DNA of 64,000 nucleotides from Polytrichum commune (GCA_950295325.1 OX485808.1:15272527-15336526); one strand, 5' to 3'; counted from the stretch's first letter, positions 26,251-38,764 are shown. Numbers and translations: made by a program. Notes: generated by a model not told the origin, from the sequence alone.

Positions 26251-26782
26251 CAGTTGGTACATGTCAATTTTCTTTTTCTTTTTCTTTTTCTTTTTTTGGT
26301 TTAATGAGTATCTACATGTTGGTTGCACAATTCACAATGATTTAATGCCATTTGGCTTAATGTTTTTTTCAATCTAAAATTAAAGTTGGTGATAGGATGC
26401 AATATTTTCCTAAAACTAGAATTAGGTCACAAGGGATGAGCTATCATGGCTGATGTGTTGGCAACAATGTAGGTTGTTTTACATTTGATGCAAAGCTAGC
26501 ACTAAATCAACGAGCCACTAACCACGTTGTTTCATTGACTTTTTTGACCTTTTAGAAAAAAAGTTTTTGTTCTGAAAGGAAAAATGCACCTTACCATTTT
26601 TGGTGCAATTTTGCCTCATGAAGCCAAAAACAAATCCATTGGTACACGTAACCCTAAGTGCTTGTGGTACTCCAGATGGTGGGCCAACAAGTACCCAAAC
26701 CATATGAACCGTATGCTTACAGAACATGTCTTGATACAAATGACTAAGTGCTAGAGCCTTGGGGTGTCTATGTAAACTCATA

Positions 26783-27013
26783 CTCCCTCCGTCCCGAAAT
26801 GATTGCCCTACCCCTTGGAAATCTTTTGTCCCACAATGATTGACCGAGATCAAATGCTTATAGATTTTCTTGATGTGGAAATTGTTTGGCACACCAAATT
26901 GTTTGGCAAAATTTTCTACATGGAAAAAATAAAAATAAAAAATTTGAACTTGGACAATCATTTTGGGACAGAAAACTCCGGGGGGTAAGACAATCATTTT
27001 GGGATGGAGGGAG
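26783..27013. mobile_element. Stowaway-type MITE (~231 bp)
   Basis: The left end CTCCCTCCGTCCCGAAATGA at 26783 follows TA. The right end is its complement (tcattttgggatggagggag) ending at 27013, followed by tttA. CTCCCTCCGTCCC is the signature end of plant Stowaway elements (Tc1/mariner, TA target). No ORF of its own, though it opens a spurious 191-codon frame on the - strand. Confidence 0.85.
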
Positions 27014-27019
27014 TTTATT

Positions 27020-28680
27020 AAGAAAGGGAAAAAAAAGGCACTGCAACCTTTTAAATCCTCTAAAATTTTGAAGGTTGAATGTTTTGACTCCAAAATTGAT
27101 AGTAGAAATTCTAATGTAATCTAGTGGGACCCTATTGGAAATGAACCAAACCTCAAACTATACGGGCCTTGTTTTTTTGGACTAGAGTCCTTTCACCCAT
27201 GAAGAACGAGTTCACAAACACACCACGAAACTTGAGGCTATTGGTGAGCCTATTTTTTCCGTCCATTCTAGAAACAACCTCATGCGAGAAGTCATTTGGT
27301 CCTTACATTGCCGTCCTTTAGAAATGTGTCCTTTTCTCCAACTTTTATGGAAACGTAGGAACTTGATAACAACCACAACCCAACTATTGTACCTTCAAAC
27401 ACACACACACACCCAAAGTATAACTTGTAGTTGTGTGATCACACCATGGGAATTGTAGTTCCTTATCACTAATTTTCTTCCACTACATGGGTTTGAAATC
27501 TATGAACACAGATTGGAAATCTTTTATTACAATAGATCATTAAATTATTCGTTGAAAGAGATGTAGTGTTAAGAAACTGTGGTTCCCATAGTGTCAACTT
27601 GTGTATGATACATCATATGATTATTTAAGGTATGTGTGGGGGGGCCTTATAGGTCACTCTTTCTCAACTCCTAAATGTCCAAGCATTTTCCATAGTAACA
27701 CACATTGTTCATGTGCTTATAAAATGAATGTTGCAAGGCTAAAACTTTGTGAAACAAACTTGTTGGTATTGACTTGAAGTTCACATGCATTCATACGGAT
27801 GTTGTCTTGAAATAATTTGGCGACTATCTTGTAAGCAGTTGTTTACATTCAAAATAATAAATTCTTCATGATTCAAGATTGCATTGGCAACTTTGAATTG
27901 AAACTTTTGAGGTGTCTTGAGCACATGCAAGTTAATGATGCATCAAAAACATGAGATTTTATGATGAATGTTTATACATGATATGGAAAAAACAATGTTA
28001 CTTTGAATGAAAAACAATACTAATTTAAGACATTCTAAATCATAAAGATGATTATTTTCTATTTGCCAAATAAAAATGGTCTAGTTGTCAACTTTATTCA
28101 TTTTTTATTTGTAGTGCATCTCTTAAATCTTATGAAAATTTAGGATATTTTGAGTTCATTTTGGGACAATATAGGATCCAAGTCAAATTGCTATAATTGC
28201 TTACTCACTACTCATGTTTACATTCCCCATTTCTGACACTTATATTTTGTCCTAAAGTCAAGTTGTGCATTTCAATATGAACACTCGTTATATTGCTTTA
28301 AGAACTCAAATCGTAAATCAAAAGTTGAAAGAGACAAATTTGTCATCGATTAACAATGTCCACTTTGGGCAAGCCTATGTGACCACGAAGGATTACATGA
28401 GGTTTGTGACTTGGAACATCTCTGTAGAAATTAGATATGCTCTAATTCATGTGATCTTAATGTTCTTGTGTTCAAAGCGCAATCACTAATCTTGATAAAC
28501 ATTGTATAATTTGTCTAGATCAGGTAAAAGACCATTGTGTTCAAAGTGTCAATAATAGGCGCTTCTACCTTGATTGTTGAATAATAGGAACCAGTTTCTG
28601 AAAAGAGTGTAAATGTGATTTACTTACGATTTATGCATATGTATGTTATTACAATGTGACAATAATTCGGATAGCTATAA
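27020..28680. other. Intergenic DNA, no gene seen
   Basis: AT-rich, only short ORFs. A CA run is near 27400. Confidence 0.5.
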
Positions 28681-28683
28681 TTG

Positions 28684-28890
28684 AGTGGTATGTGGTTTGG
28701 ATATGGATCAAAAACCAAACACCCAAAAAACATGTGTTCAAAGGGATTGGACTACGAGCTCAAAACATGCTAAACCTTCTAGGCTCAATAGTCAGCACAA
28801 ATGGGAGGACCTATATGACCACTTAATGAGCACGAGAGTCTTCACTTTGATCATGAATAAGAGATTCATATGAGCCCCATAAATTATGAG
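28684..28890 (+). repeat. Dispersed repeat family A, copy
   Basis: Shares gtggtatgtgg, acatgtgtt, gattggacta and tatatgaccacttaatgagc with the copy at 34590-34880, and weaker blocks with those at 30565 and 45465. Confidence 0.65.
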
Positions 28891-28894
28891 GCAA

Positions 28895-30560
28895 CAGATG
28901 CAACAGGCTAGATTTGGATTTGCTAATCATCTCGCACTAATGGCATGTTTCATATCCTACAAGAAGCGGGTGCATGAGAGAAAAGTATCCGAATAGCACG
29001 CATTTACCCTTAGTAGTTTTTGCAACAATGGAGGTGACAAGGACCTAGAAACTTGTACTTGTTGTCCTCCTTTTTCCAAGTCAAGCTTTTCATTGTAAAA
29101 AGAGGATGGATGCTTTGTGAGGATGCTTTGTGAGACCATGTTTGTAAAGTGTATATAGAGCTAACTTATGTGTGCACTTTCTCCACTTCTTGAGAAGCTA
29201 TAGGACAATGTCACAACTCACTCGACCCTTGAAACTCAATGATGGTCAACTATCCCTATCTCTAAGAGAATAGAGTATGCCACTTTTGCTCTTATAATGC
29301 GATTGAAAAATGAGGAAGGTTTTGTGTTGGAATGTTCCCTATATAAACACCATTAGAAATAGGTTCCCATCATTATTTGAGAATGCAAGATTAGAAATTC
29401 TCAAATCTTTCTTTCGATTGGAGTCCCAACTCTCTATCTGCCACTCTAAGAGAATTAGCCGGTTTGAAACCATCATGATGTATTTTTTAGTCCTATTGGA
29501 CTTTTGGATTCCCAAACTTTAAAATCATCGTTTCGTTTCATTGCTATCAAGTGAGTACATTTGTTTTTGGGTGATGTGGATTGAAGGCGAGAATGTTGTA
29601 CTACAACCTTTATGAGATTCCAAGCTCTATTATTGTGAGTAATTGTTGATATGATTGTGACTGCAAGGGCTGTGTGATATATAAACAAAAAGAAAATTAA
29701 TTTTCGCTCCATTGATGTATATATTATCCATTTTGCAATTTGAAGGCACAGAAGGCATGTGGGCCTCCATGCTGGGACTTTTTCAGCTCTACTCCCATTA
29801 CCGTATCTACCTCCGAGGCCCAAATCTAAAGAGACAATCATATGGTGAAATTTTGTGTTGGCAAGCTTCTACACAACACATCCGCTTTTAAAGTCTTCAA
29901 CTATTCACATAACACTACTTAGTTGTAGGCCGTTGTTTTGTGGGATTCGGGTTTTTGTGGGCATAATGCCTCTTTTATGTTGAGGTTTCTCTTATATTAT
30001 GAGCAGTATTTAGCCGAAATGTTATTTCGTCTGCCATATTGAACTGACGATTGGGATTTGTTGGGCTTGTTTTATTGGAAATTTTCAGGTTTCCCTAGTA
30101 CCTTGCTCATTGAAGTATTGCCATTTCTTTAGGTTGTTGTCGAGACCCATGTTTGCACGCCGAGGGGGGGGGGGGGAGGGGGGTCAACGTGTGCATTATG
30201 TCAATGTTGACACCAACTCTACATGGCCAGGAATTGAGCTAGTAATCCTACTATAGTGTTGTCAGAAAGCGTAGGGCCTACCAGGCTCCCCCTATAGAAA
30301 AGGGAGCTTAAGCATATAGGCTTAGTAATGTTATGCACTATGTTCTCATTCTTTCACTTTTAATTATGGATAAGGAAACAATTATTGTTAAGAATGAAAA
30401 TTCAAAGAGCCAATCTCACTCCTTAAGTTCAAGAATCGAGGGAGAAAACATAAAAAAATTGACACAAAGAACTCGTTATATCATACATAACAATATTGTT
30501 GAAGACTTCCTAGTCTTCAATAATTGGTATAGGAGTTAGTTGTTTCTTAATCATACACCT
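28895..30560. other. Intergenic DNA, no gene seen
   Basis: Short ORFs only. A G-run sits at about 30166-30183. Confidence 0.5.
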
Positions 30561-30564
30561 AAAT

Positions 30565-30955
30565 ATGAGGTGCATATGGTAAGACTAGCATTCAAGAACG
30601 GACCCAAAAAATGACACATGTTACAATGTGATTGGGCTATGTGCTTAAATTATAGACACCGCTTTAAGGTTCACTCATTGACACAATCAAGTGGGACCTA
30701 TGAGATTGTTTAAAGAGAAATAAAATTCACTTCACTTTAACCTTCTATTACTTTTTGTATCTCAACTCTAATTTTTGAAGTTTTAAATGACAATACCTAT
30801 GTGTGATTCACAACATCCACTTAAACAAGCTTCATGGGAATCGAACCCAGACTAAATATGTTGAATACATACCCACTTCTAACCAACATGGAGCTAATAA
30901 CATGGTCTTCACTCACTACCAAAAACACATCCTCATATCTTACTTCCTAATGATA
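30565..30955 (+). repeat. Dispersed repeat family A copy plus a linked block
   Basis: 30565-30800 matches 45465-45785 (acatgttacaatgtgattgg and following). The next 140 bp (30815-30955) match 59150-59290 (ccacttaaacaagctt and ctaaccaacatggagctaa versions). Confidence 0.6.
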
Positions 30956-31238
30956 CTACTTTTCAAACAATATCCAATAGCCCTAACATAGTTTCCGTCA
31001 CTAGTCTTGAATGCACACGCTAATTATGGTCATGTTAGGCTATGAAAAAGTCGCCGCCTCCATAGCCGCACATGGGTACTTTACATGTTGTGATTTTCAA
31101 TGGTTTAGTGTTTCAATGTTTCAATGCTACATAGTAGTAATATTTTAGTGTTATAATATTACACTACACAAATGTTTCATAATCATGATAGGTGTACATG
31201 GTATATCAGTGTTCCCAATTTGTTCCCTAGCGGGTCTC

Positions 31239-31338
31239 AATAATAAAGAACAAGGTGGAAGTTGATTTTGATGTTACCCTTCAGGGAACATCGTGGGGAA
31301 CATCAAAATCCACTCCCACTTTGCTCTTTATTATTATA
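31239..31338. repeat. ~100-nt foldback, miRNA-precursor-sized
   Basis: The left arm (aataataaagaacaaggtgg then ttgattttgatgtt) pairs with the right arm (aacatcaaaatcc then ctttgctctttattatta) around a ~25-nt loop, with a few mismatches. Most likely a small foldback MITE; a hairpin RNA is possible. Confidence 0.6.
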
Positions 31339-31684
31339 TAAAAGGTGAGATTGCCATCATCTCCCTTAAGAGTATGTGGATAGCTTAGTTGGAATAAATT
31401 TTGGGAGGAAAAATATTTAGGTTTGAATTCCACCATCTGTGTTTGCTTTTTTATAACATTGAAATATCATTATCACACAAATGTTGGATTATTAGCATCC
31501 TAAAGATGAACATTGAATTTATATGGGCATTGCTTTTTTTTAATTTTTTTAATTTTTTGATTAGCAAATTCCATTCCTTTTGTTCGAATTTCATTTTCAA
31601 AACAATCAAGTCCTTTGTAATTTTGATAAACTTTAAGACATTGAACCATTGGAACATTAAAACATTGAATGTGTGTAATTACTA

Positions 31685-32051
31685 CACTAAATATGATAGT
31701 TAGTGCCCATATGGTATTTAATGTCACTATGGTAACTTCTCAGATGACACTTCTCATGAATAAGTGAACAAATATTGTCATGGATGAGTTCATCCATTGG
31801 CCAAATCCCTGCCTTCCCTTATCGGCAACTCGTGATGAAATATTGTCATGGATGATTGAAAATTGGATGAAAATAAACTTGGTAAGTGACAATAATTGCA
31901 ACACTGTAAATCTATAATCCCCAAAAAAAATTTACAAGGAATGACAAATAATGTTGGGTTGACATTTAGTGTTGGTGACACTGTACCGTTGTTTACAATT
32001 AGTATTGAGCAAGACAATCAGAATTGGTGACACTAAATATCATATTTAGTG
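31685..32051 (-). mobile_element. 367-bp MITE copy c, palindromic ends, TA target duplication
   Basis: The ends CACTAAATATGATAGTTAGTG and CACTAAATATCATATTTAGTG are flanked by TA (31683-31684 and 32052-32053). The interior matches copies a and d in reverse (atccatgacaatattt and gatgaactcatcca blocks). Each end is itself a palindrome. No ORF. Confidence 0.85.
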
Positions 32052-32053
32052 TA

Positions 32054-32335
32054 GTGGAATGTGAACATTTATCCGTACGTGGTTTCCAAGGTGATATGCT
32101 TTGCCATTCTAACATAGCTATAATTAGCTTGTGCATTCAAGACTAGTGACAAAAATTACTTTAGAGGGCTCCCTATTCCGACACAAATTAATTATTTTCC
32201 CCTCAAAACATGCCACATGGCATGCTCACATTCGCCAAGTCCCACTTGTATCCCACATGGAAAGTACCTTCCGGCACATGTAAAGATGAAATTGGGAGCC
32301 CCTCTATGGTATGTTGGGGATCCAATAGCTACAGT
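32054..32335. other. Spacer before the tandem array
   Basis: No gene or recognised repeat. Confidence 0.4.
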
Positions 32336-32339
32336 TTTA

Positions 32340-33575
32340 GGCTACTACTTATTGTTCATGATTATTGGCTATTGACTTTAGTGTCTACTCCTTGCAAAAG
32401 GTGAAGTAGTTTTTACACCTAATGTCATTGTTCCTTCTAGGACTAGACACTCTATTCACTCTTGCCTCCTACGGAGACCGCAATTCTTCTTCTTCTTCTT
32501 CTTCTTCTTCTTATGTGATTCACGATTGCTAACTGAATGAGAACACTTCCCATCCAATCCAATGACTAGAATTGTATGTGGAGTTCAAAGCACTTGTCTC
32601 TAGTTATTGTTCGTGATTACTGGCCATTGACGTTAGTGTCTACTCCTTGCAAAAGGTGAAGTAGTTTTTACACCTAATGTTCATTGTTCCTTCTAAGAAT
32701 AGACACTCTATTCACTATGGTCTCCTACAGAAACTGCAATTCTTCTTCTTCTTCTTATGTGATTCACGGTTGCTAACTGCATGAGAAAACTTCCCATCCG
32801 ATCCAATGACTCAAATTGTTCGTGGAGTTCAAAGCACTTGTCTATGGTTACTGTTCGTGATTACTAGCTATTGTTGTGGTGTCTACTCCTTGCAAAAGGT
32901 GAAGTAGTTTTTACACCTAATGTCATTGTTCCTTCTAAGAACAAACACTCTATTCACTCTGGTCTCCTACAGAAACCGCAATTCTTCTTCTTCTTCTTCT
33001 TCTGTGATTCACAGTTGCTAATTGGATGAGAAAACTTCCCATCCGATCCAATGGCTAAAATTGTTCGTGCAGTTGAAAGCACTTGTCTCTGGTTATTGTT
33101 CGTGATTACTGGTTATTAATGTGGTGCCCACTCCTTACAAAAGGTGAAGTAGTTTTTACACCTAATGTCATTGTTCCTTCTAAGAACAGACACTCTATTC
33201 ACTCTAGTCTCCTACAGAAACCGCAATTCTTCTGCTTTTTTCTGTGATTCACGGTTGCTAATTGGATGAGAAAACTTCCCATCCGATCCAATGGCTAAAA
33301 TTGTTCGTGCAGTTGAAAGCACTTGTCTATGGTTATTGTTCGTGATTACTGGTCATTGATGTGGTGCCCACTCCTCACAAAAGGTGAAGTAGTTTTTACA
33401 CTTAATATCATCGTTCCTTCTAGGACTAGACATTCCATTCACTCTGACCTCCGACGGAGACCGCAACTCTTCTTCTTCTTATGTGATTCACGGTTACTAA
33501 CAAGATGAAAAAACTTCCCATCCGATCCAACGGCGAGAATTGTCTGTGGAGTTGAAAGCGCCCACAATAATAATA
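32340..33575 (+). repeat. Five-copy ~245-bp tandem array with CTT runs
   Basis: The anchor ggtgaagtagtttttacac occurs at 32400, 32655, 32898, 33143 and 33383 (periods 255, 243, 245 and 240). Each unit also holds a CTT microsatellite of variable length, a gtgattcac block and catccgatccaatg. Length variation comes largely from the CTT run. Related single units are at 59815-59950 and about 14860-14970, and the tail resembles the end of family A. Confidence 0.9.
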
Positions 33576-34025
33576 ATAGGGCCATGGCACATGAGGCGGG
33601 CGCCTTGTTACGTTTGTTAAGTTGTGGTGTTGGTGCAGTGCAGGCCTTGCAGGAGACCAGCTGTTATTGGAGACCGGGAAGTCATAGAAGGTCCACAAAC
33701 ACATTCTATATGCATTATATATATATGAACAAATTCCATATGCAAAACACATTTGATATATCGCCCTCTCGAGGACCAATCTGATTGACCACACCCCCAC
33801 ATCTTCTTGTTCCTTGGGTTGGTATTAAAATTTTAAAAAAATCATCATTTTCTTCTCTAAAAGTTTCAAAAGGAGGGCGTCTCGTGGTCGTGCCTCGATT
33901 CCAATGTCGTCCGAGTATGAAAAGACTAATTCCAACAATGACTCTCATTTCCATATCGTTAGTTCACTTGTCTCGATCACACTTACGTACTAAGTTAGAC
34001 GTGCCTGGTTCGGTTACTTATCTTA
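33576..34025. other. Spacer, no gene seen
   Basis: The overlapping ORFs on both strands (33426-33800 and 33785-34099) are chance frames with no recognisable product. Confidence 0.45.
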
Positions 34026-34029
34026 ATCA

Positions 34030-34585
34030 GACACCTAAGGTAGATAGATCCATTCCCGTTAACCGTAAGCAATTTTGCATAAGTGTTGTACAAGTGTGAT
34101 ACTAGAGTGGATTTTTTCCATGTTTGGAAATTGATATTGCAACATTTAACAAACAAACGACACAATTGTAAGTAGCATATATATAGATATGTTTTTCTCT
34201 TTTTTCTTGGTAAAAAATCAGAATGACATTCCTTGCTAAAGAAAAATCTAGACTTGCGGCTTGTTCTGTGAGGATTTTTATTCATTGCGGAATGTATAAT
34301 TCTATCATTGGGATAACCTATCTTCAAGTTTTGAAATTACCGTAAAACTCCAAAGGCAGGATTCTCTCCCAATCCATATCTATAGCATAGGTCAACCTAT
34401 TTCCAATAACTGGGGGATGAAAACTTGAGTACAATCAATGTCCTTTTCGAGGAACCCAAATTTGTGCTTTCTTGATTACTTTTTCCATCACGCCAAATGT
34501 GACATGGACGTGTCTGAAACTTCACGGCTTTTGGAGTCTCTATGTATTAAGATTGGGGGGTTATTGGAAATGGGTATGTGTGCCA
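34030..34585 (+). repeat. Repeat B, copy 1
   Basis: Matches 39755-40175 (same strand) and 35550-35990 (opposite strand). Shared blocks: cattcccgttaac, the gtgtgatac...gtgga stretch, atcttcaagttttg, gtccttttcgaggaac, gaaacttcacgg and the ctctatgt-ttaagat end before a G-run. Confidence 0.75.
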
Positions 34586-34589
34586 AATA

Positions 34590-34880
34590 TTTGGATGGTA
34601 TGTGGCTAGGTGTACTTCCAAGAACGGACACCGAAGAGACACATGTTAAAAAGAGATTGGACTACATGATGAATATGTGATAACCATTCTAGGCCCAATA
34701 GCCAAATATAGTCAGAGTGGTCTATATGACCACTTAATGAGCATGAGAATCTTCACTTTGATAAGGAATAAAATATGCATATGAGCCCTACAAATTATGA
34801 GGAAAGTGACTACGGCCTCAACTTAAGATTTTGCTAATCATCATCTTGTACTAATTGTGTCTTTCATATCCTAGGAGAAG
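34590..34880 (+). repeat. Dispersed repeat family A, copy
   Basis: Directly follows repeat B. Closest to 28684-28890 (tatatgaccacttaatgagc shared exactly). Confidence 0.65.
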
Positions 34881-34889
34881 TAAGCTAGT

Positions 34890-35545
34890 TTTTGTTTATA
34901 TAAAAAAATTAAAAAATTAAAATTAAAACTAAAACTAAAAACCATTTCAAATTTCACCTACCTTAGCATAGTATGTGTGCTCTGGGACTCGTATGTTAGT
35001 ACATTTTTAGTAGGAATGTTATAAGATGGGGGGATTGGGTTCTCAATCCGCAATCAAAGGCGCCCACGAGGTAGATTGGGTACTTTGTCACTAGTGATTT
35101 ATTAAGGAGATTGATGGCATGTGTTTACAAATTAGTATGCAGGAGGAAGATATTCTTGAGCATACTAATGCCAAGTATCATTTGTGTACACTTTAGTCAA
35201 CTTGTAGACCATTGTGTAACATATGCATACACCTCATAACACTATTGAATGACATACTCATGTCAAGTGCACTTGAACACCAAGCGTCACGAGGTGACAC
35301 TAATGATGAAGTTGTTGGTCATAAGTCTAACCTAGCATATGCCTCAAAATAGGGTAAGTGGCACTTATTACGCATGCGACACTAAATACCATAAACAATG
35401 TAGTGGTTTGGGGGAGGATTCCATGCCATTGTGTTCCTCCTTAAACTTGCAATTAACTGTAATTTATCATTATGATCCAACATCCAAAATCGCCCTGTGT
35501 AGTAGGCAACGCCCACAATACTAGGGCCACACATGGTAGACAAAC
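34890..35545. other. Intergenic DNA, no gene seen
   Basis: A degenerate MITE-like motif (cactaaataccataaacaat) is at about 35379. A C-run is at about 35560. Confidence 0.45.
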
Positions 35546-35549
35546 ATTT

Positions 35550-35990
35550 CCTATACACCCCCCCCCCCCAATCTTAACACATAAAGTCCCCTAAAGCCAT
35601 GAAGTTTACATGTAGCCGTCATTTTCCAACGCAATGGAAAAAACCATGAAGAATCACACATGTAGCCTTCACATCGACGTGATGGAAGAAGTAGATCAAA
35701 AGGGCACGGACTCGGGGTTCCTTGAAAAGGACGCCACTTGTACTCAAGTTTTCATCTCCCAGTCATTGGAAACATGTCTACGCTTGTGAATGGGAGTTGG
35801 GAGAGAATCGCGCCTTGGAAAAAATCACGGTAAATTTCGAAGCTTGAAAAGAGGTTGTGATGATTTTATTTTATTTTTATGTTAAATGTTGCGATCTCGA
35901 TTCCCGAACCTACGGAAAACCACTCCAGTATCACACTTGTACCACACGGACGCGAAATCCCTCCTGCGTGACAGAAATGGGTATGTCTGC
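35550..35990 (-). repeat. Repeat B, copy 2 (inverted)
   Basis: The reverse strand matches 34030-34585 and 39755-40175. It begins with the cttaacacataaagtcccct block and ends with the acaagtgtgatactggagtg block (both as complements). Confidence 0.75.
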
Positions 35991-35994
35991 CATA

Positions 35995-36435
35995 CATACA
36001 CCTTACGACCCTTTACGACCCTTTAATTAGTTTCATATGCAACTAAGGGGCTGATCACACCGACGAGTTCAAAAAAAAACACCATCCGTCCGGAACTACG
36101 GCTGCAATGGGGTGAAAAGTGGCTGGCCATGATCTATTTCTTAACATAATCCCCAACAATTTCACGGCTTGAACTGGACGAAAACTTTGGTGTGATCAGG
36201 GGGCATGAGGATGGAAGGGGGGGGGGAAGAAATTAAGTGCACGCAAACAAGGGGAGCAACACCAGGCATTCAAAGCCTGGCAGCAAGCAGACACAACACA
36301 CACACACACACAGAGCCCACAATGCCAGCCCCAGTGGCACCTCAGGAGGCTTCATTATGTGGGAGGTGGGGAGCTGGGGAGGTAGGATTTCACAGGTAGT
36401 TAGGTAAGCTTAGGTCTTTAAGTAGGCAGGCAGTT
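35995..36435. other. Intergenic DNA, no gene seen
   Basis: A tandem tacgaccctt duplication is near 36005 and a (CA)n run at about 36294-36312. No gene. Confidence 0.45.
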
Positions 36436-36439
36436 AGCT

Positions 36440-37640
36440 ACACTAGAGTAGAGGCACCCGTTCCCGATCACTTACGAGATTTTTTCCGGAGAAGTATAAG
36501 GCGGTGCAAAAAAATCCCCGTGTAGGAAGAAGATAGAACTCACGAGGACTGTGAAATTTTCATCAATTTTATTCTTTAGAATGAAATTCTCAGTGAATGT
36601 TTGAAGCCAAACGTTGGCCCGAACATATTACCAATGTCTACAGTCTGCCATAACCACCCATTCCGCTTCGCTTTAGCACTCAAAACCAGGACGTGTGTCA
36701 TGGTAGTATTGGTTATGGCCTAGTTGAGATTCGATCCCCACGTGATCGAAATTCCAGGGCCCTATAGATTGTCGATGGGGTGTTGATCGGGAATAGGCAC
36801 CTCTACTATACATATTTGATGTAGGGTGAGTTTCCCATGAAGACCGTTTGCCCACTAGATTTGAGTGGGAGTAAGGACGAACTCGCCGAGATGTAGAGTA
36901 GACGCACCCATGACCGATCACTTTAGAGATTTTGCGCAAGGTATGGAGAAGTATAAGGTGGTGCAATTCTTCCCATGCATGATGATAGAAATTAGGAGGA
37001 TTGTAATTTTTTTGGTAATTTAGTTCTTGAAATTGAAATTGTTGTGAAATTTTGAAGCCAAAAGTTGGCCTGAACATATTATGTAACATATCTCACAATA
37101 ATGAGATTCAAGAGGCATGTTCCACCCAACCTTAGAGCTTATATACTAGATACTACTATGAGTTGAGGCTCCCTTCAATTAGTAGTTCCATATATCTTAA
37201 CTAGCTCTCCCTCCATGCCTTTAAGATAACTCTAAGTATAGTTAACTCATGGTCGTTACTTACGAGGTGATAACCTAGGGTAAGACCATAGTCTCAACTA
37301 GTAGTGACTCCCTTTACCTTTAGAATTGCTAGAGTACCTAGGGTGGCACCTCTAGTCTTCTAGTAAAGGAGTTTAGTTAAACTAGAGGTTGTAAATAGTA
37401 AATAGTAAATAAATAAGTAAATACACGTTACATATTGCCAATGTCTAGAGTATTCCATAACCGCTCATTTTAACCATTCATTCCTCCTCACTTTAGCACT
37501 CAAAACTAGGACACGTGTCATGGCACTATTGGTTCCGGCTTGTTCAAAATTCCAATACCCTATAGATTGCCGATGGGGTCTTGATCAAGAATAGGCCCCT
37601 CTACTATACATCGAGTTTGGTGAGGTAAGGTTCGTACGTG
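36440..37640 (+). repeat. Tandem ~455-bp repeat, about two and a half copies
   Basis: 36440-36890 is repeated at 36890-37090 (tagag-taga-gcaccc start, gattt-gagaagtataagg, and tttgaagccaaa...gaacatatta end). The second half (36610-36810; cactcaaaac-aggac, cctatagattg, ctactatacat) recurs at 37425-37610. No protein. Confidence 0.75.
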
Positions 37641-37644
37641 CCAA

Positions 37645-37765
37645 CTACATTGATTATCCCAATTAATGAGGGTAGGCTAATAATGAGTGTGGGAAATTAG
37701 TGAAGGTGATACTAAATTTCTTTACATTATGAAATTAGTGCCAACAAAAGATCTAGGAAGCACGG
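37645..37765 (+). repeat. Repeat shared (inverted) with 18205-18330
   Basis: The complement of this block (aaatttagtatcaccttca and cccacac...tattag) matches the unexplained block at 18205-18330. Confidence 0.6.
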
Positions 37766-37769
37766 TCAT

Positions 37770-38385
37770 CCCAACACTATTCACTGAAAATAACAACATT
37801 AATTTTTGAAAGTACTAGCATTTGGCATTGTTCACTAGACTTGACTGGAACTTGTAAGTTAAAAAGCACTTTAGTGGGTGCATGAAGATCTAGCGGCCCA
37901 TGTCCATGGCCACCAAAACGTGGTTGATTGACAACTTGTGCTTATCTGCATGAGAACACCTCCGACCCACTATTATGTAGAATCTAGTGGGCAGACGGCC
38001 CACATGGGGAAAAAAAAAAAAAAAAAAAAAACACTTAATTTGACATTGCTAGATTTAATGTGCGGTGTGCGGCATATTTATCATGGGCCACATTAATATT
38101 CACACTCTTTAATTTGGATGTGTTGTCTTGCTGTAACTTATGATCATTGTCGCTTGTCATACTAGGAATTAGCATTTACATTCTGATAGCACTAACCCAT
38201 ATTAGTTTATCTATGTTCAAGATAAATCGTATGGCCCACACTAATACACAATAGTGAGGAAATATATCACTAGAATATTAGTGTGGTCCACAATAATTAT
38301 CCAAGGCTAATGGTCATGGATTGATGATGAATGGTATGGTCCACTCAAAGTCATATCTATATATAGTGAAGTTAGGTAGGTAGGT
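37770..38385. other. Intergenic DNA, no gene seen
   Basis: Holds a 22-nt A-run near 38010. Nothing else recognised. Confidence 0.45.
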
Positions 38386-38389
38386 GGGC

Positions 38390-38760
38390 ATATTGGTACA
38401 CTACCCATTTGAATAACTGTGGCATTGAAATTGGTGTGCCATGATAATTAGAGTGGTCTTCATGTCTTGCGATACATCACCAAGTGTCATATGACGCCCT
38501 AAATAAGTTAGTTGCCATCTGGTATTTGTAAGACAAGTAGTGTGGGTCGACGACGAAGAGTGTCACCCACTCTTAAATCATATAAAGCGTACTTAGGCAA
38601 GAAGGCACATTCTACACTAGACATCCAATTTAATGCGGTAACAATATTGGTGTGCCATGTTGATTAGAGTGGTCTTCATGGCTTGTCATGTCGCACCTGC
38701 CACCAAGTGTCATTCACAACCTACGTAGTTGCCGCCTCGTGATTGCAAGATAGAAAGAAA
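38390..38760 (+). repeat. Tandem repeat, period ~216 bp, two copies
   Basis: attggtgtgccatg plus gagtggtcttcatg occurs at about 38430 and 38646, with the caccaagtgtcat block following in both. Confidence 0.7.
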
Positions 38761-38764
38761 AGAC

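Noticed and set aside
26518..27093. 191-codon ORF on the - strand
   Set aside because: It spans the Stowaway-type MITE and includes its inverted ends as low-complexity Phe-rich sequence. No domain; chance frame.
33426..34099. Long overlapping ORFs on both strands after the tandem array
   Set aside because: Both strands open over the same bases, built from repeat sequence, no recognisable domain.
36673..37089. 138-codon ORF on the - strand
   Set aside because: Lies across the ~455-bp tandem repeat, and the frame is not preserved between units.
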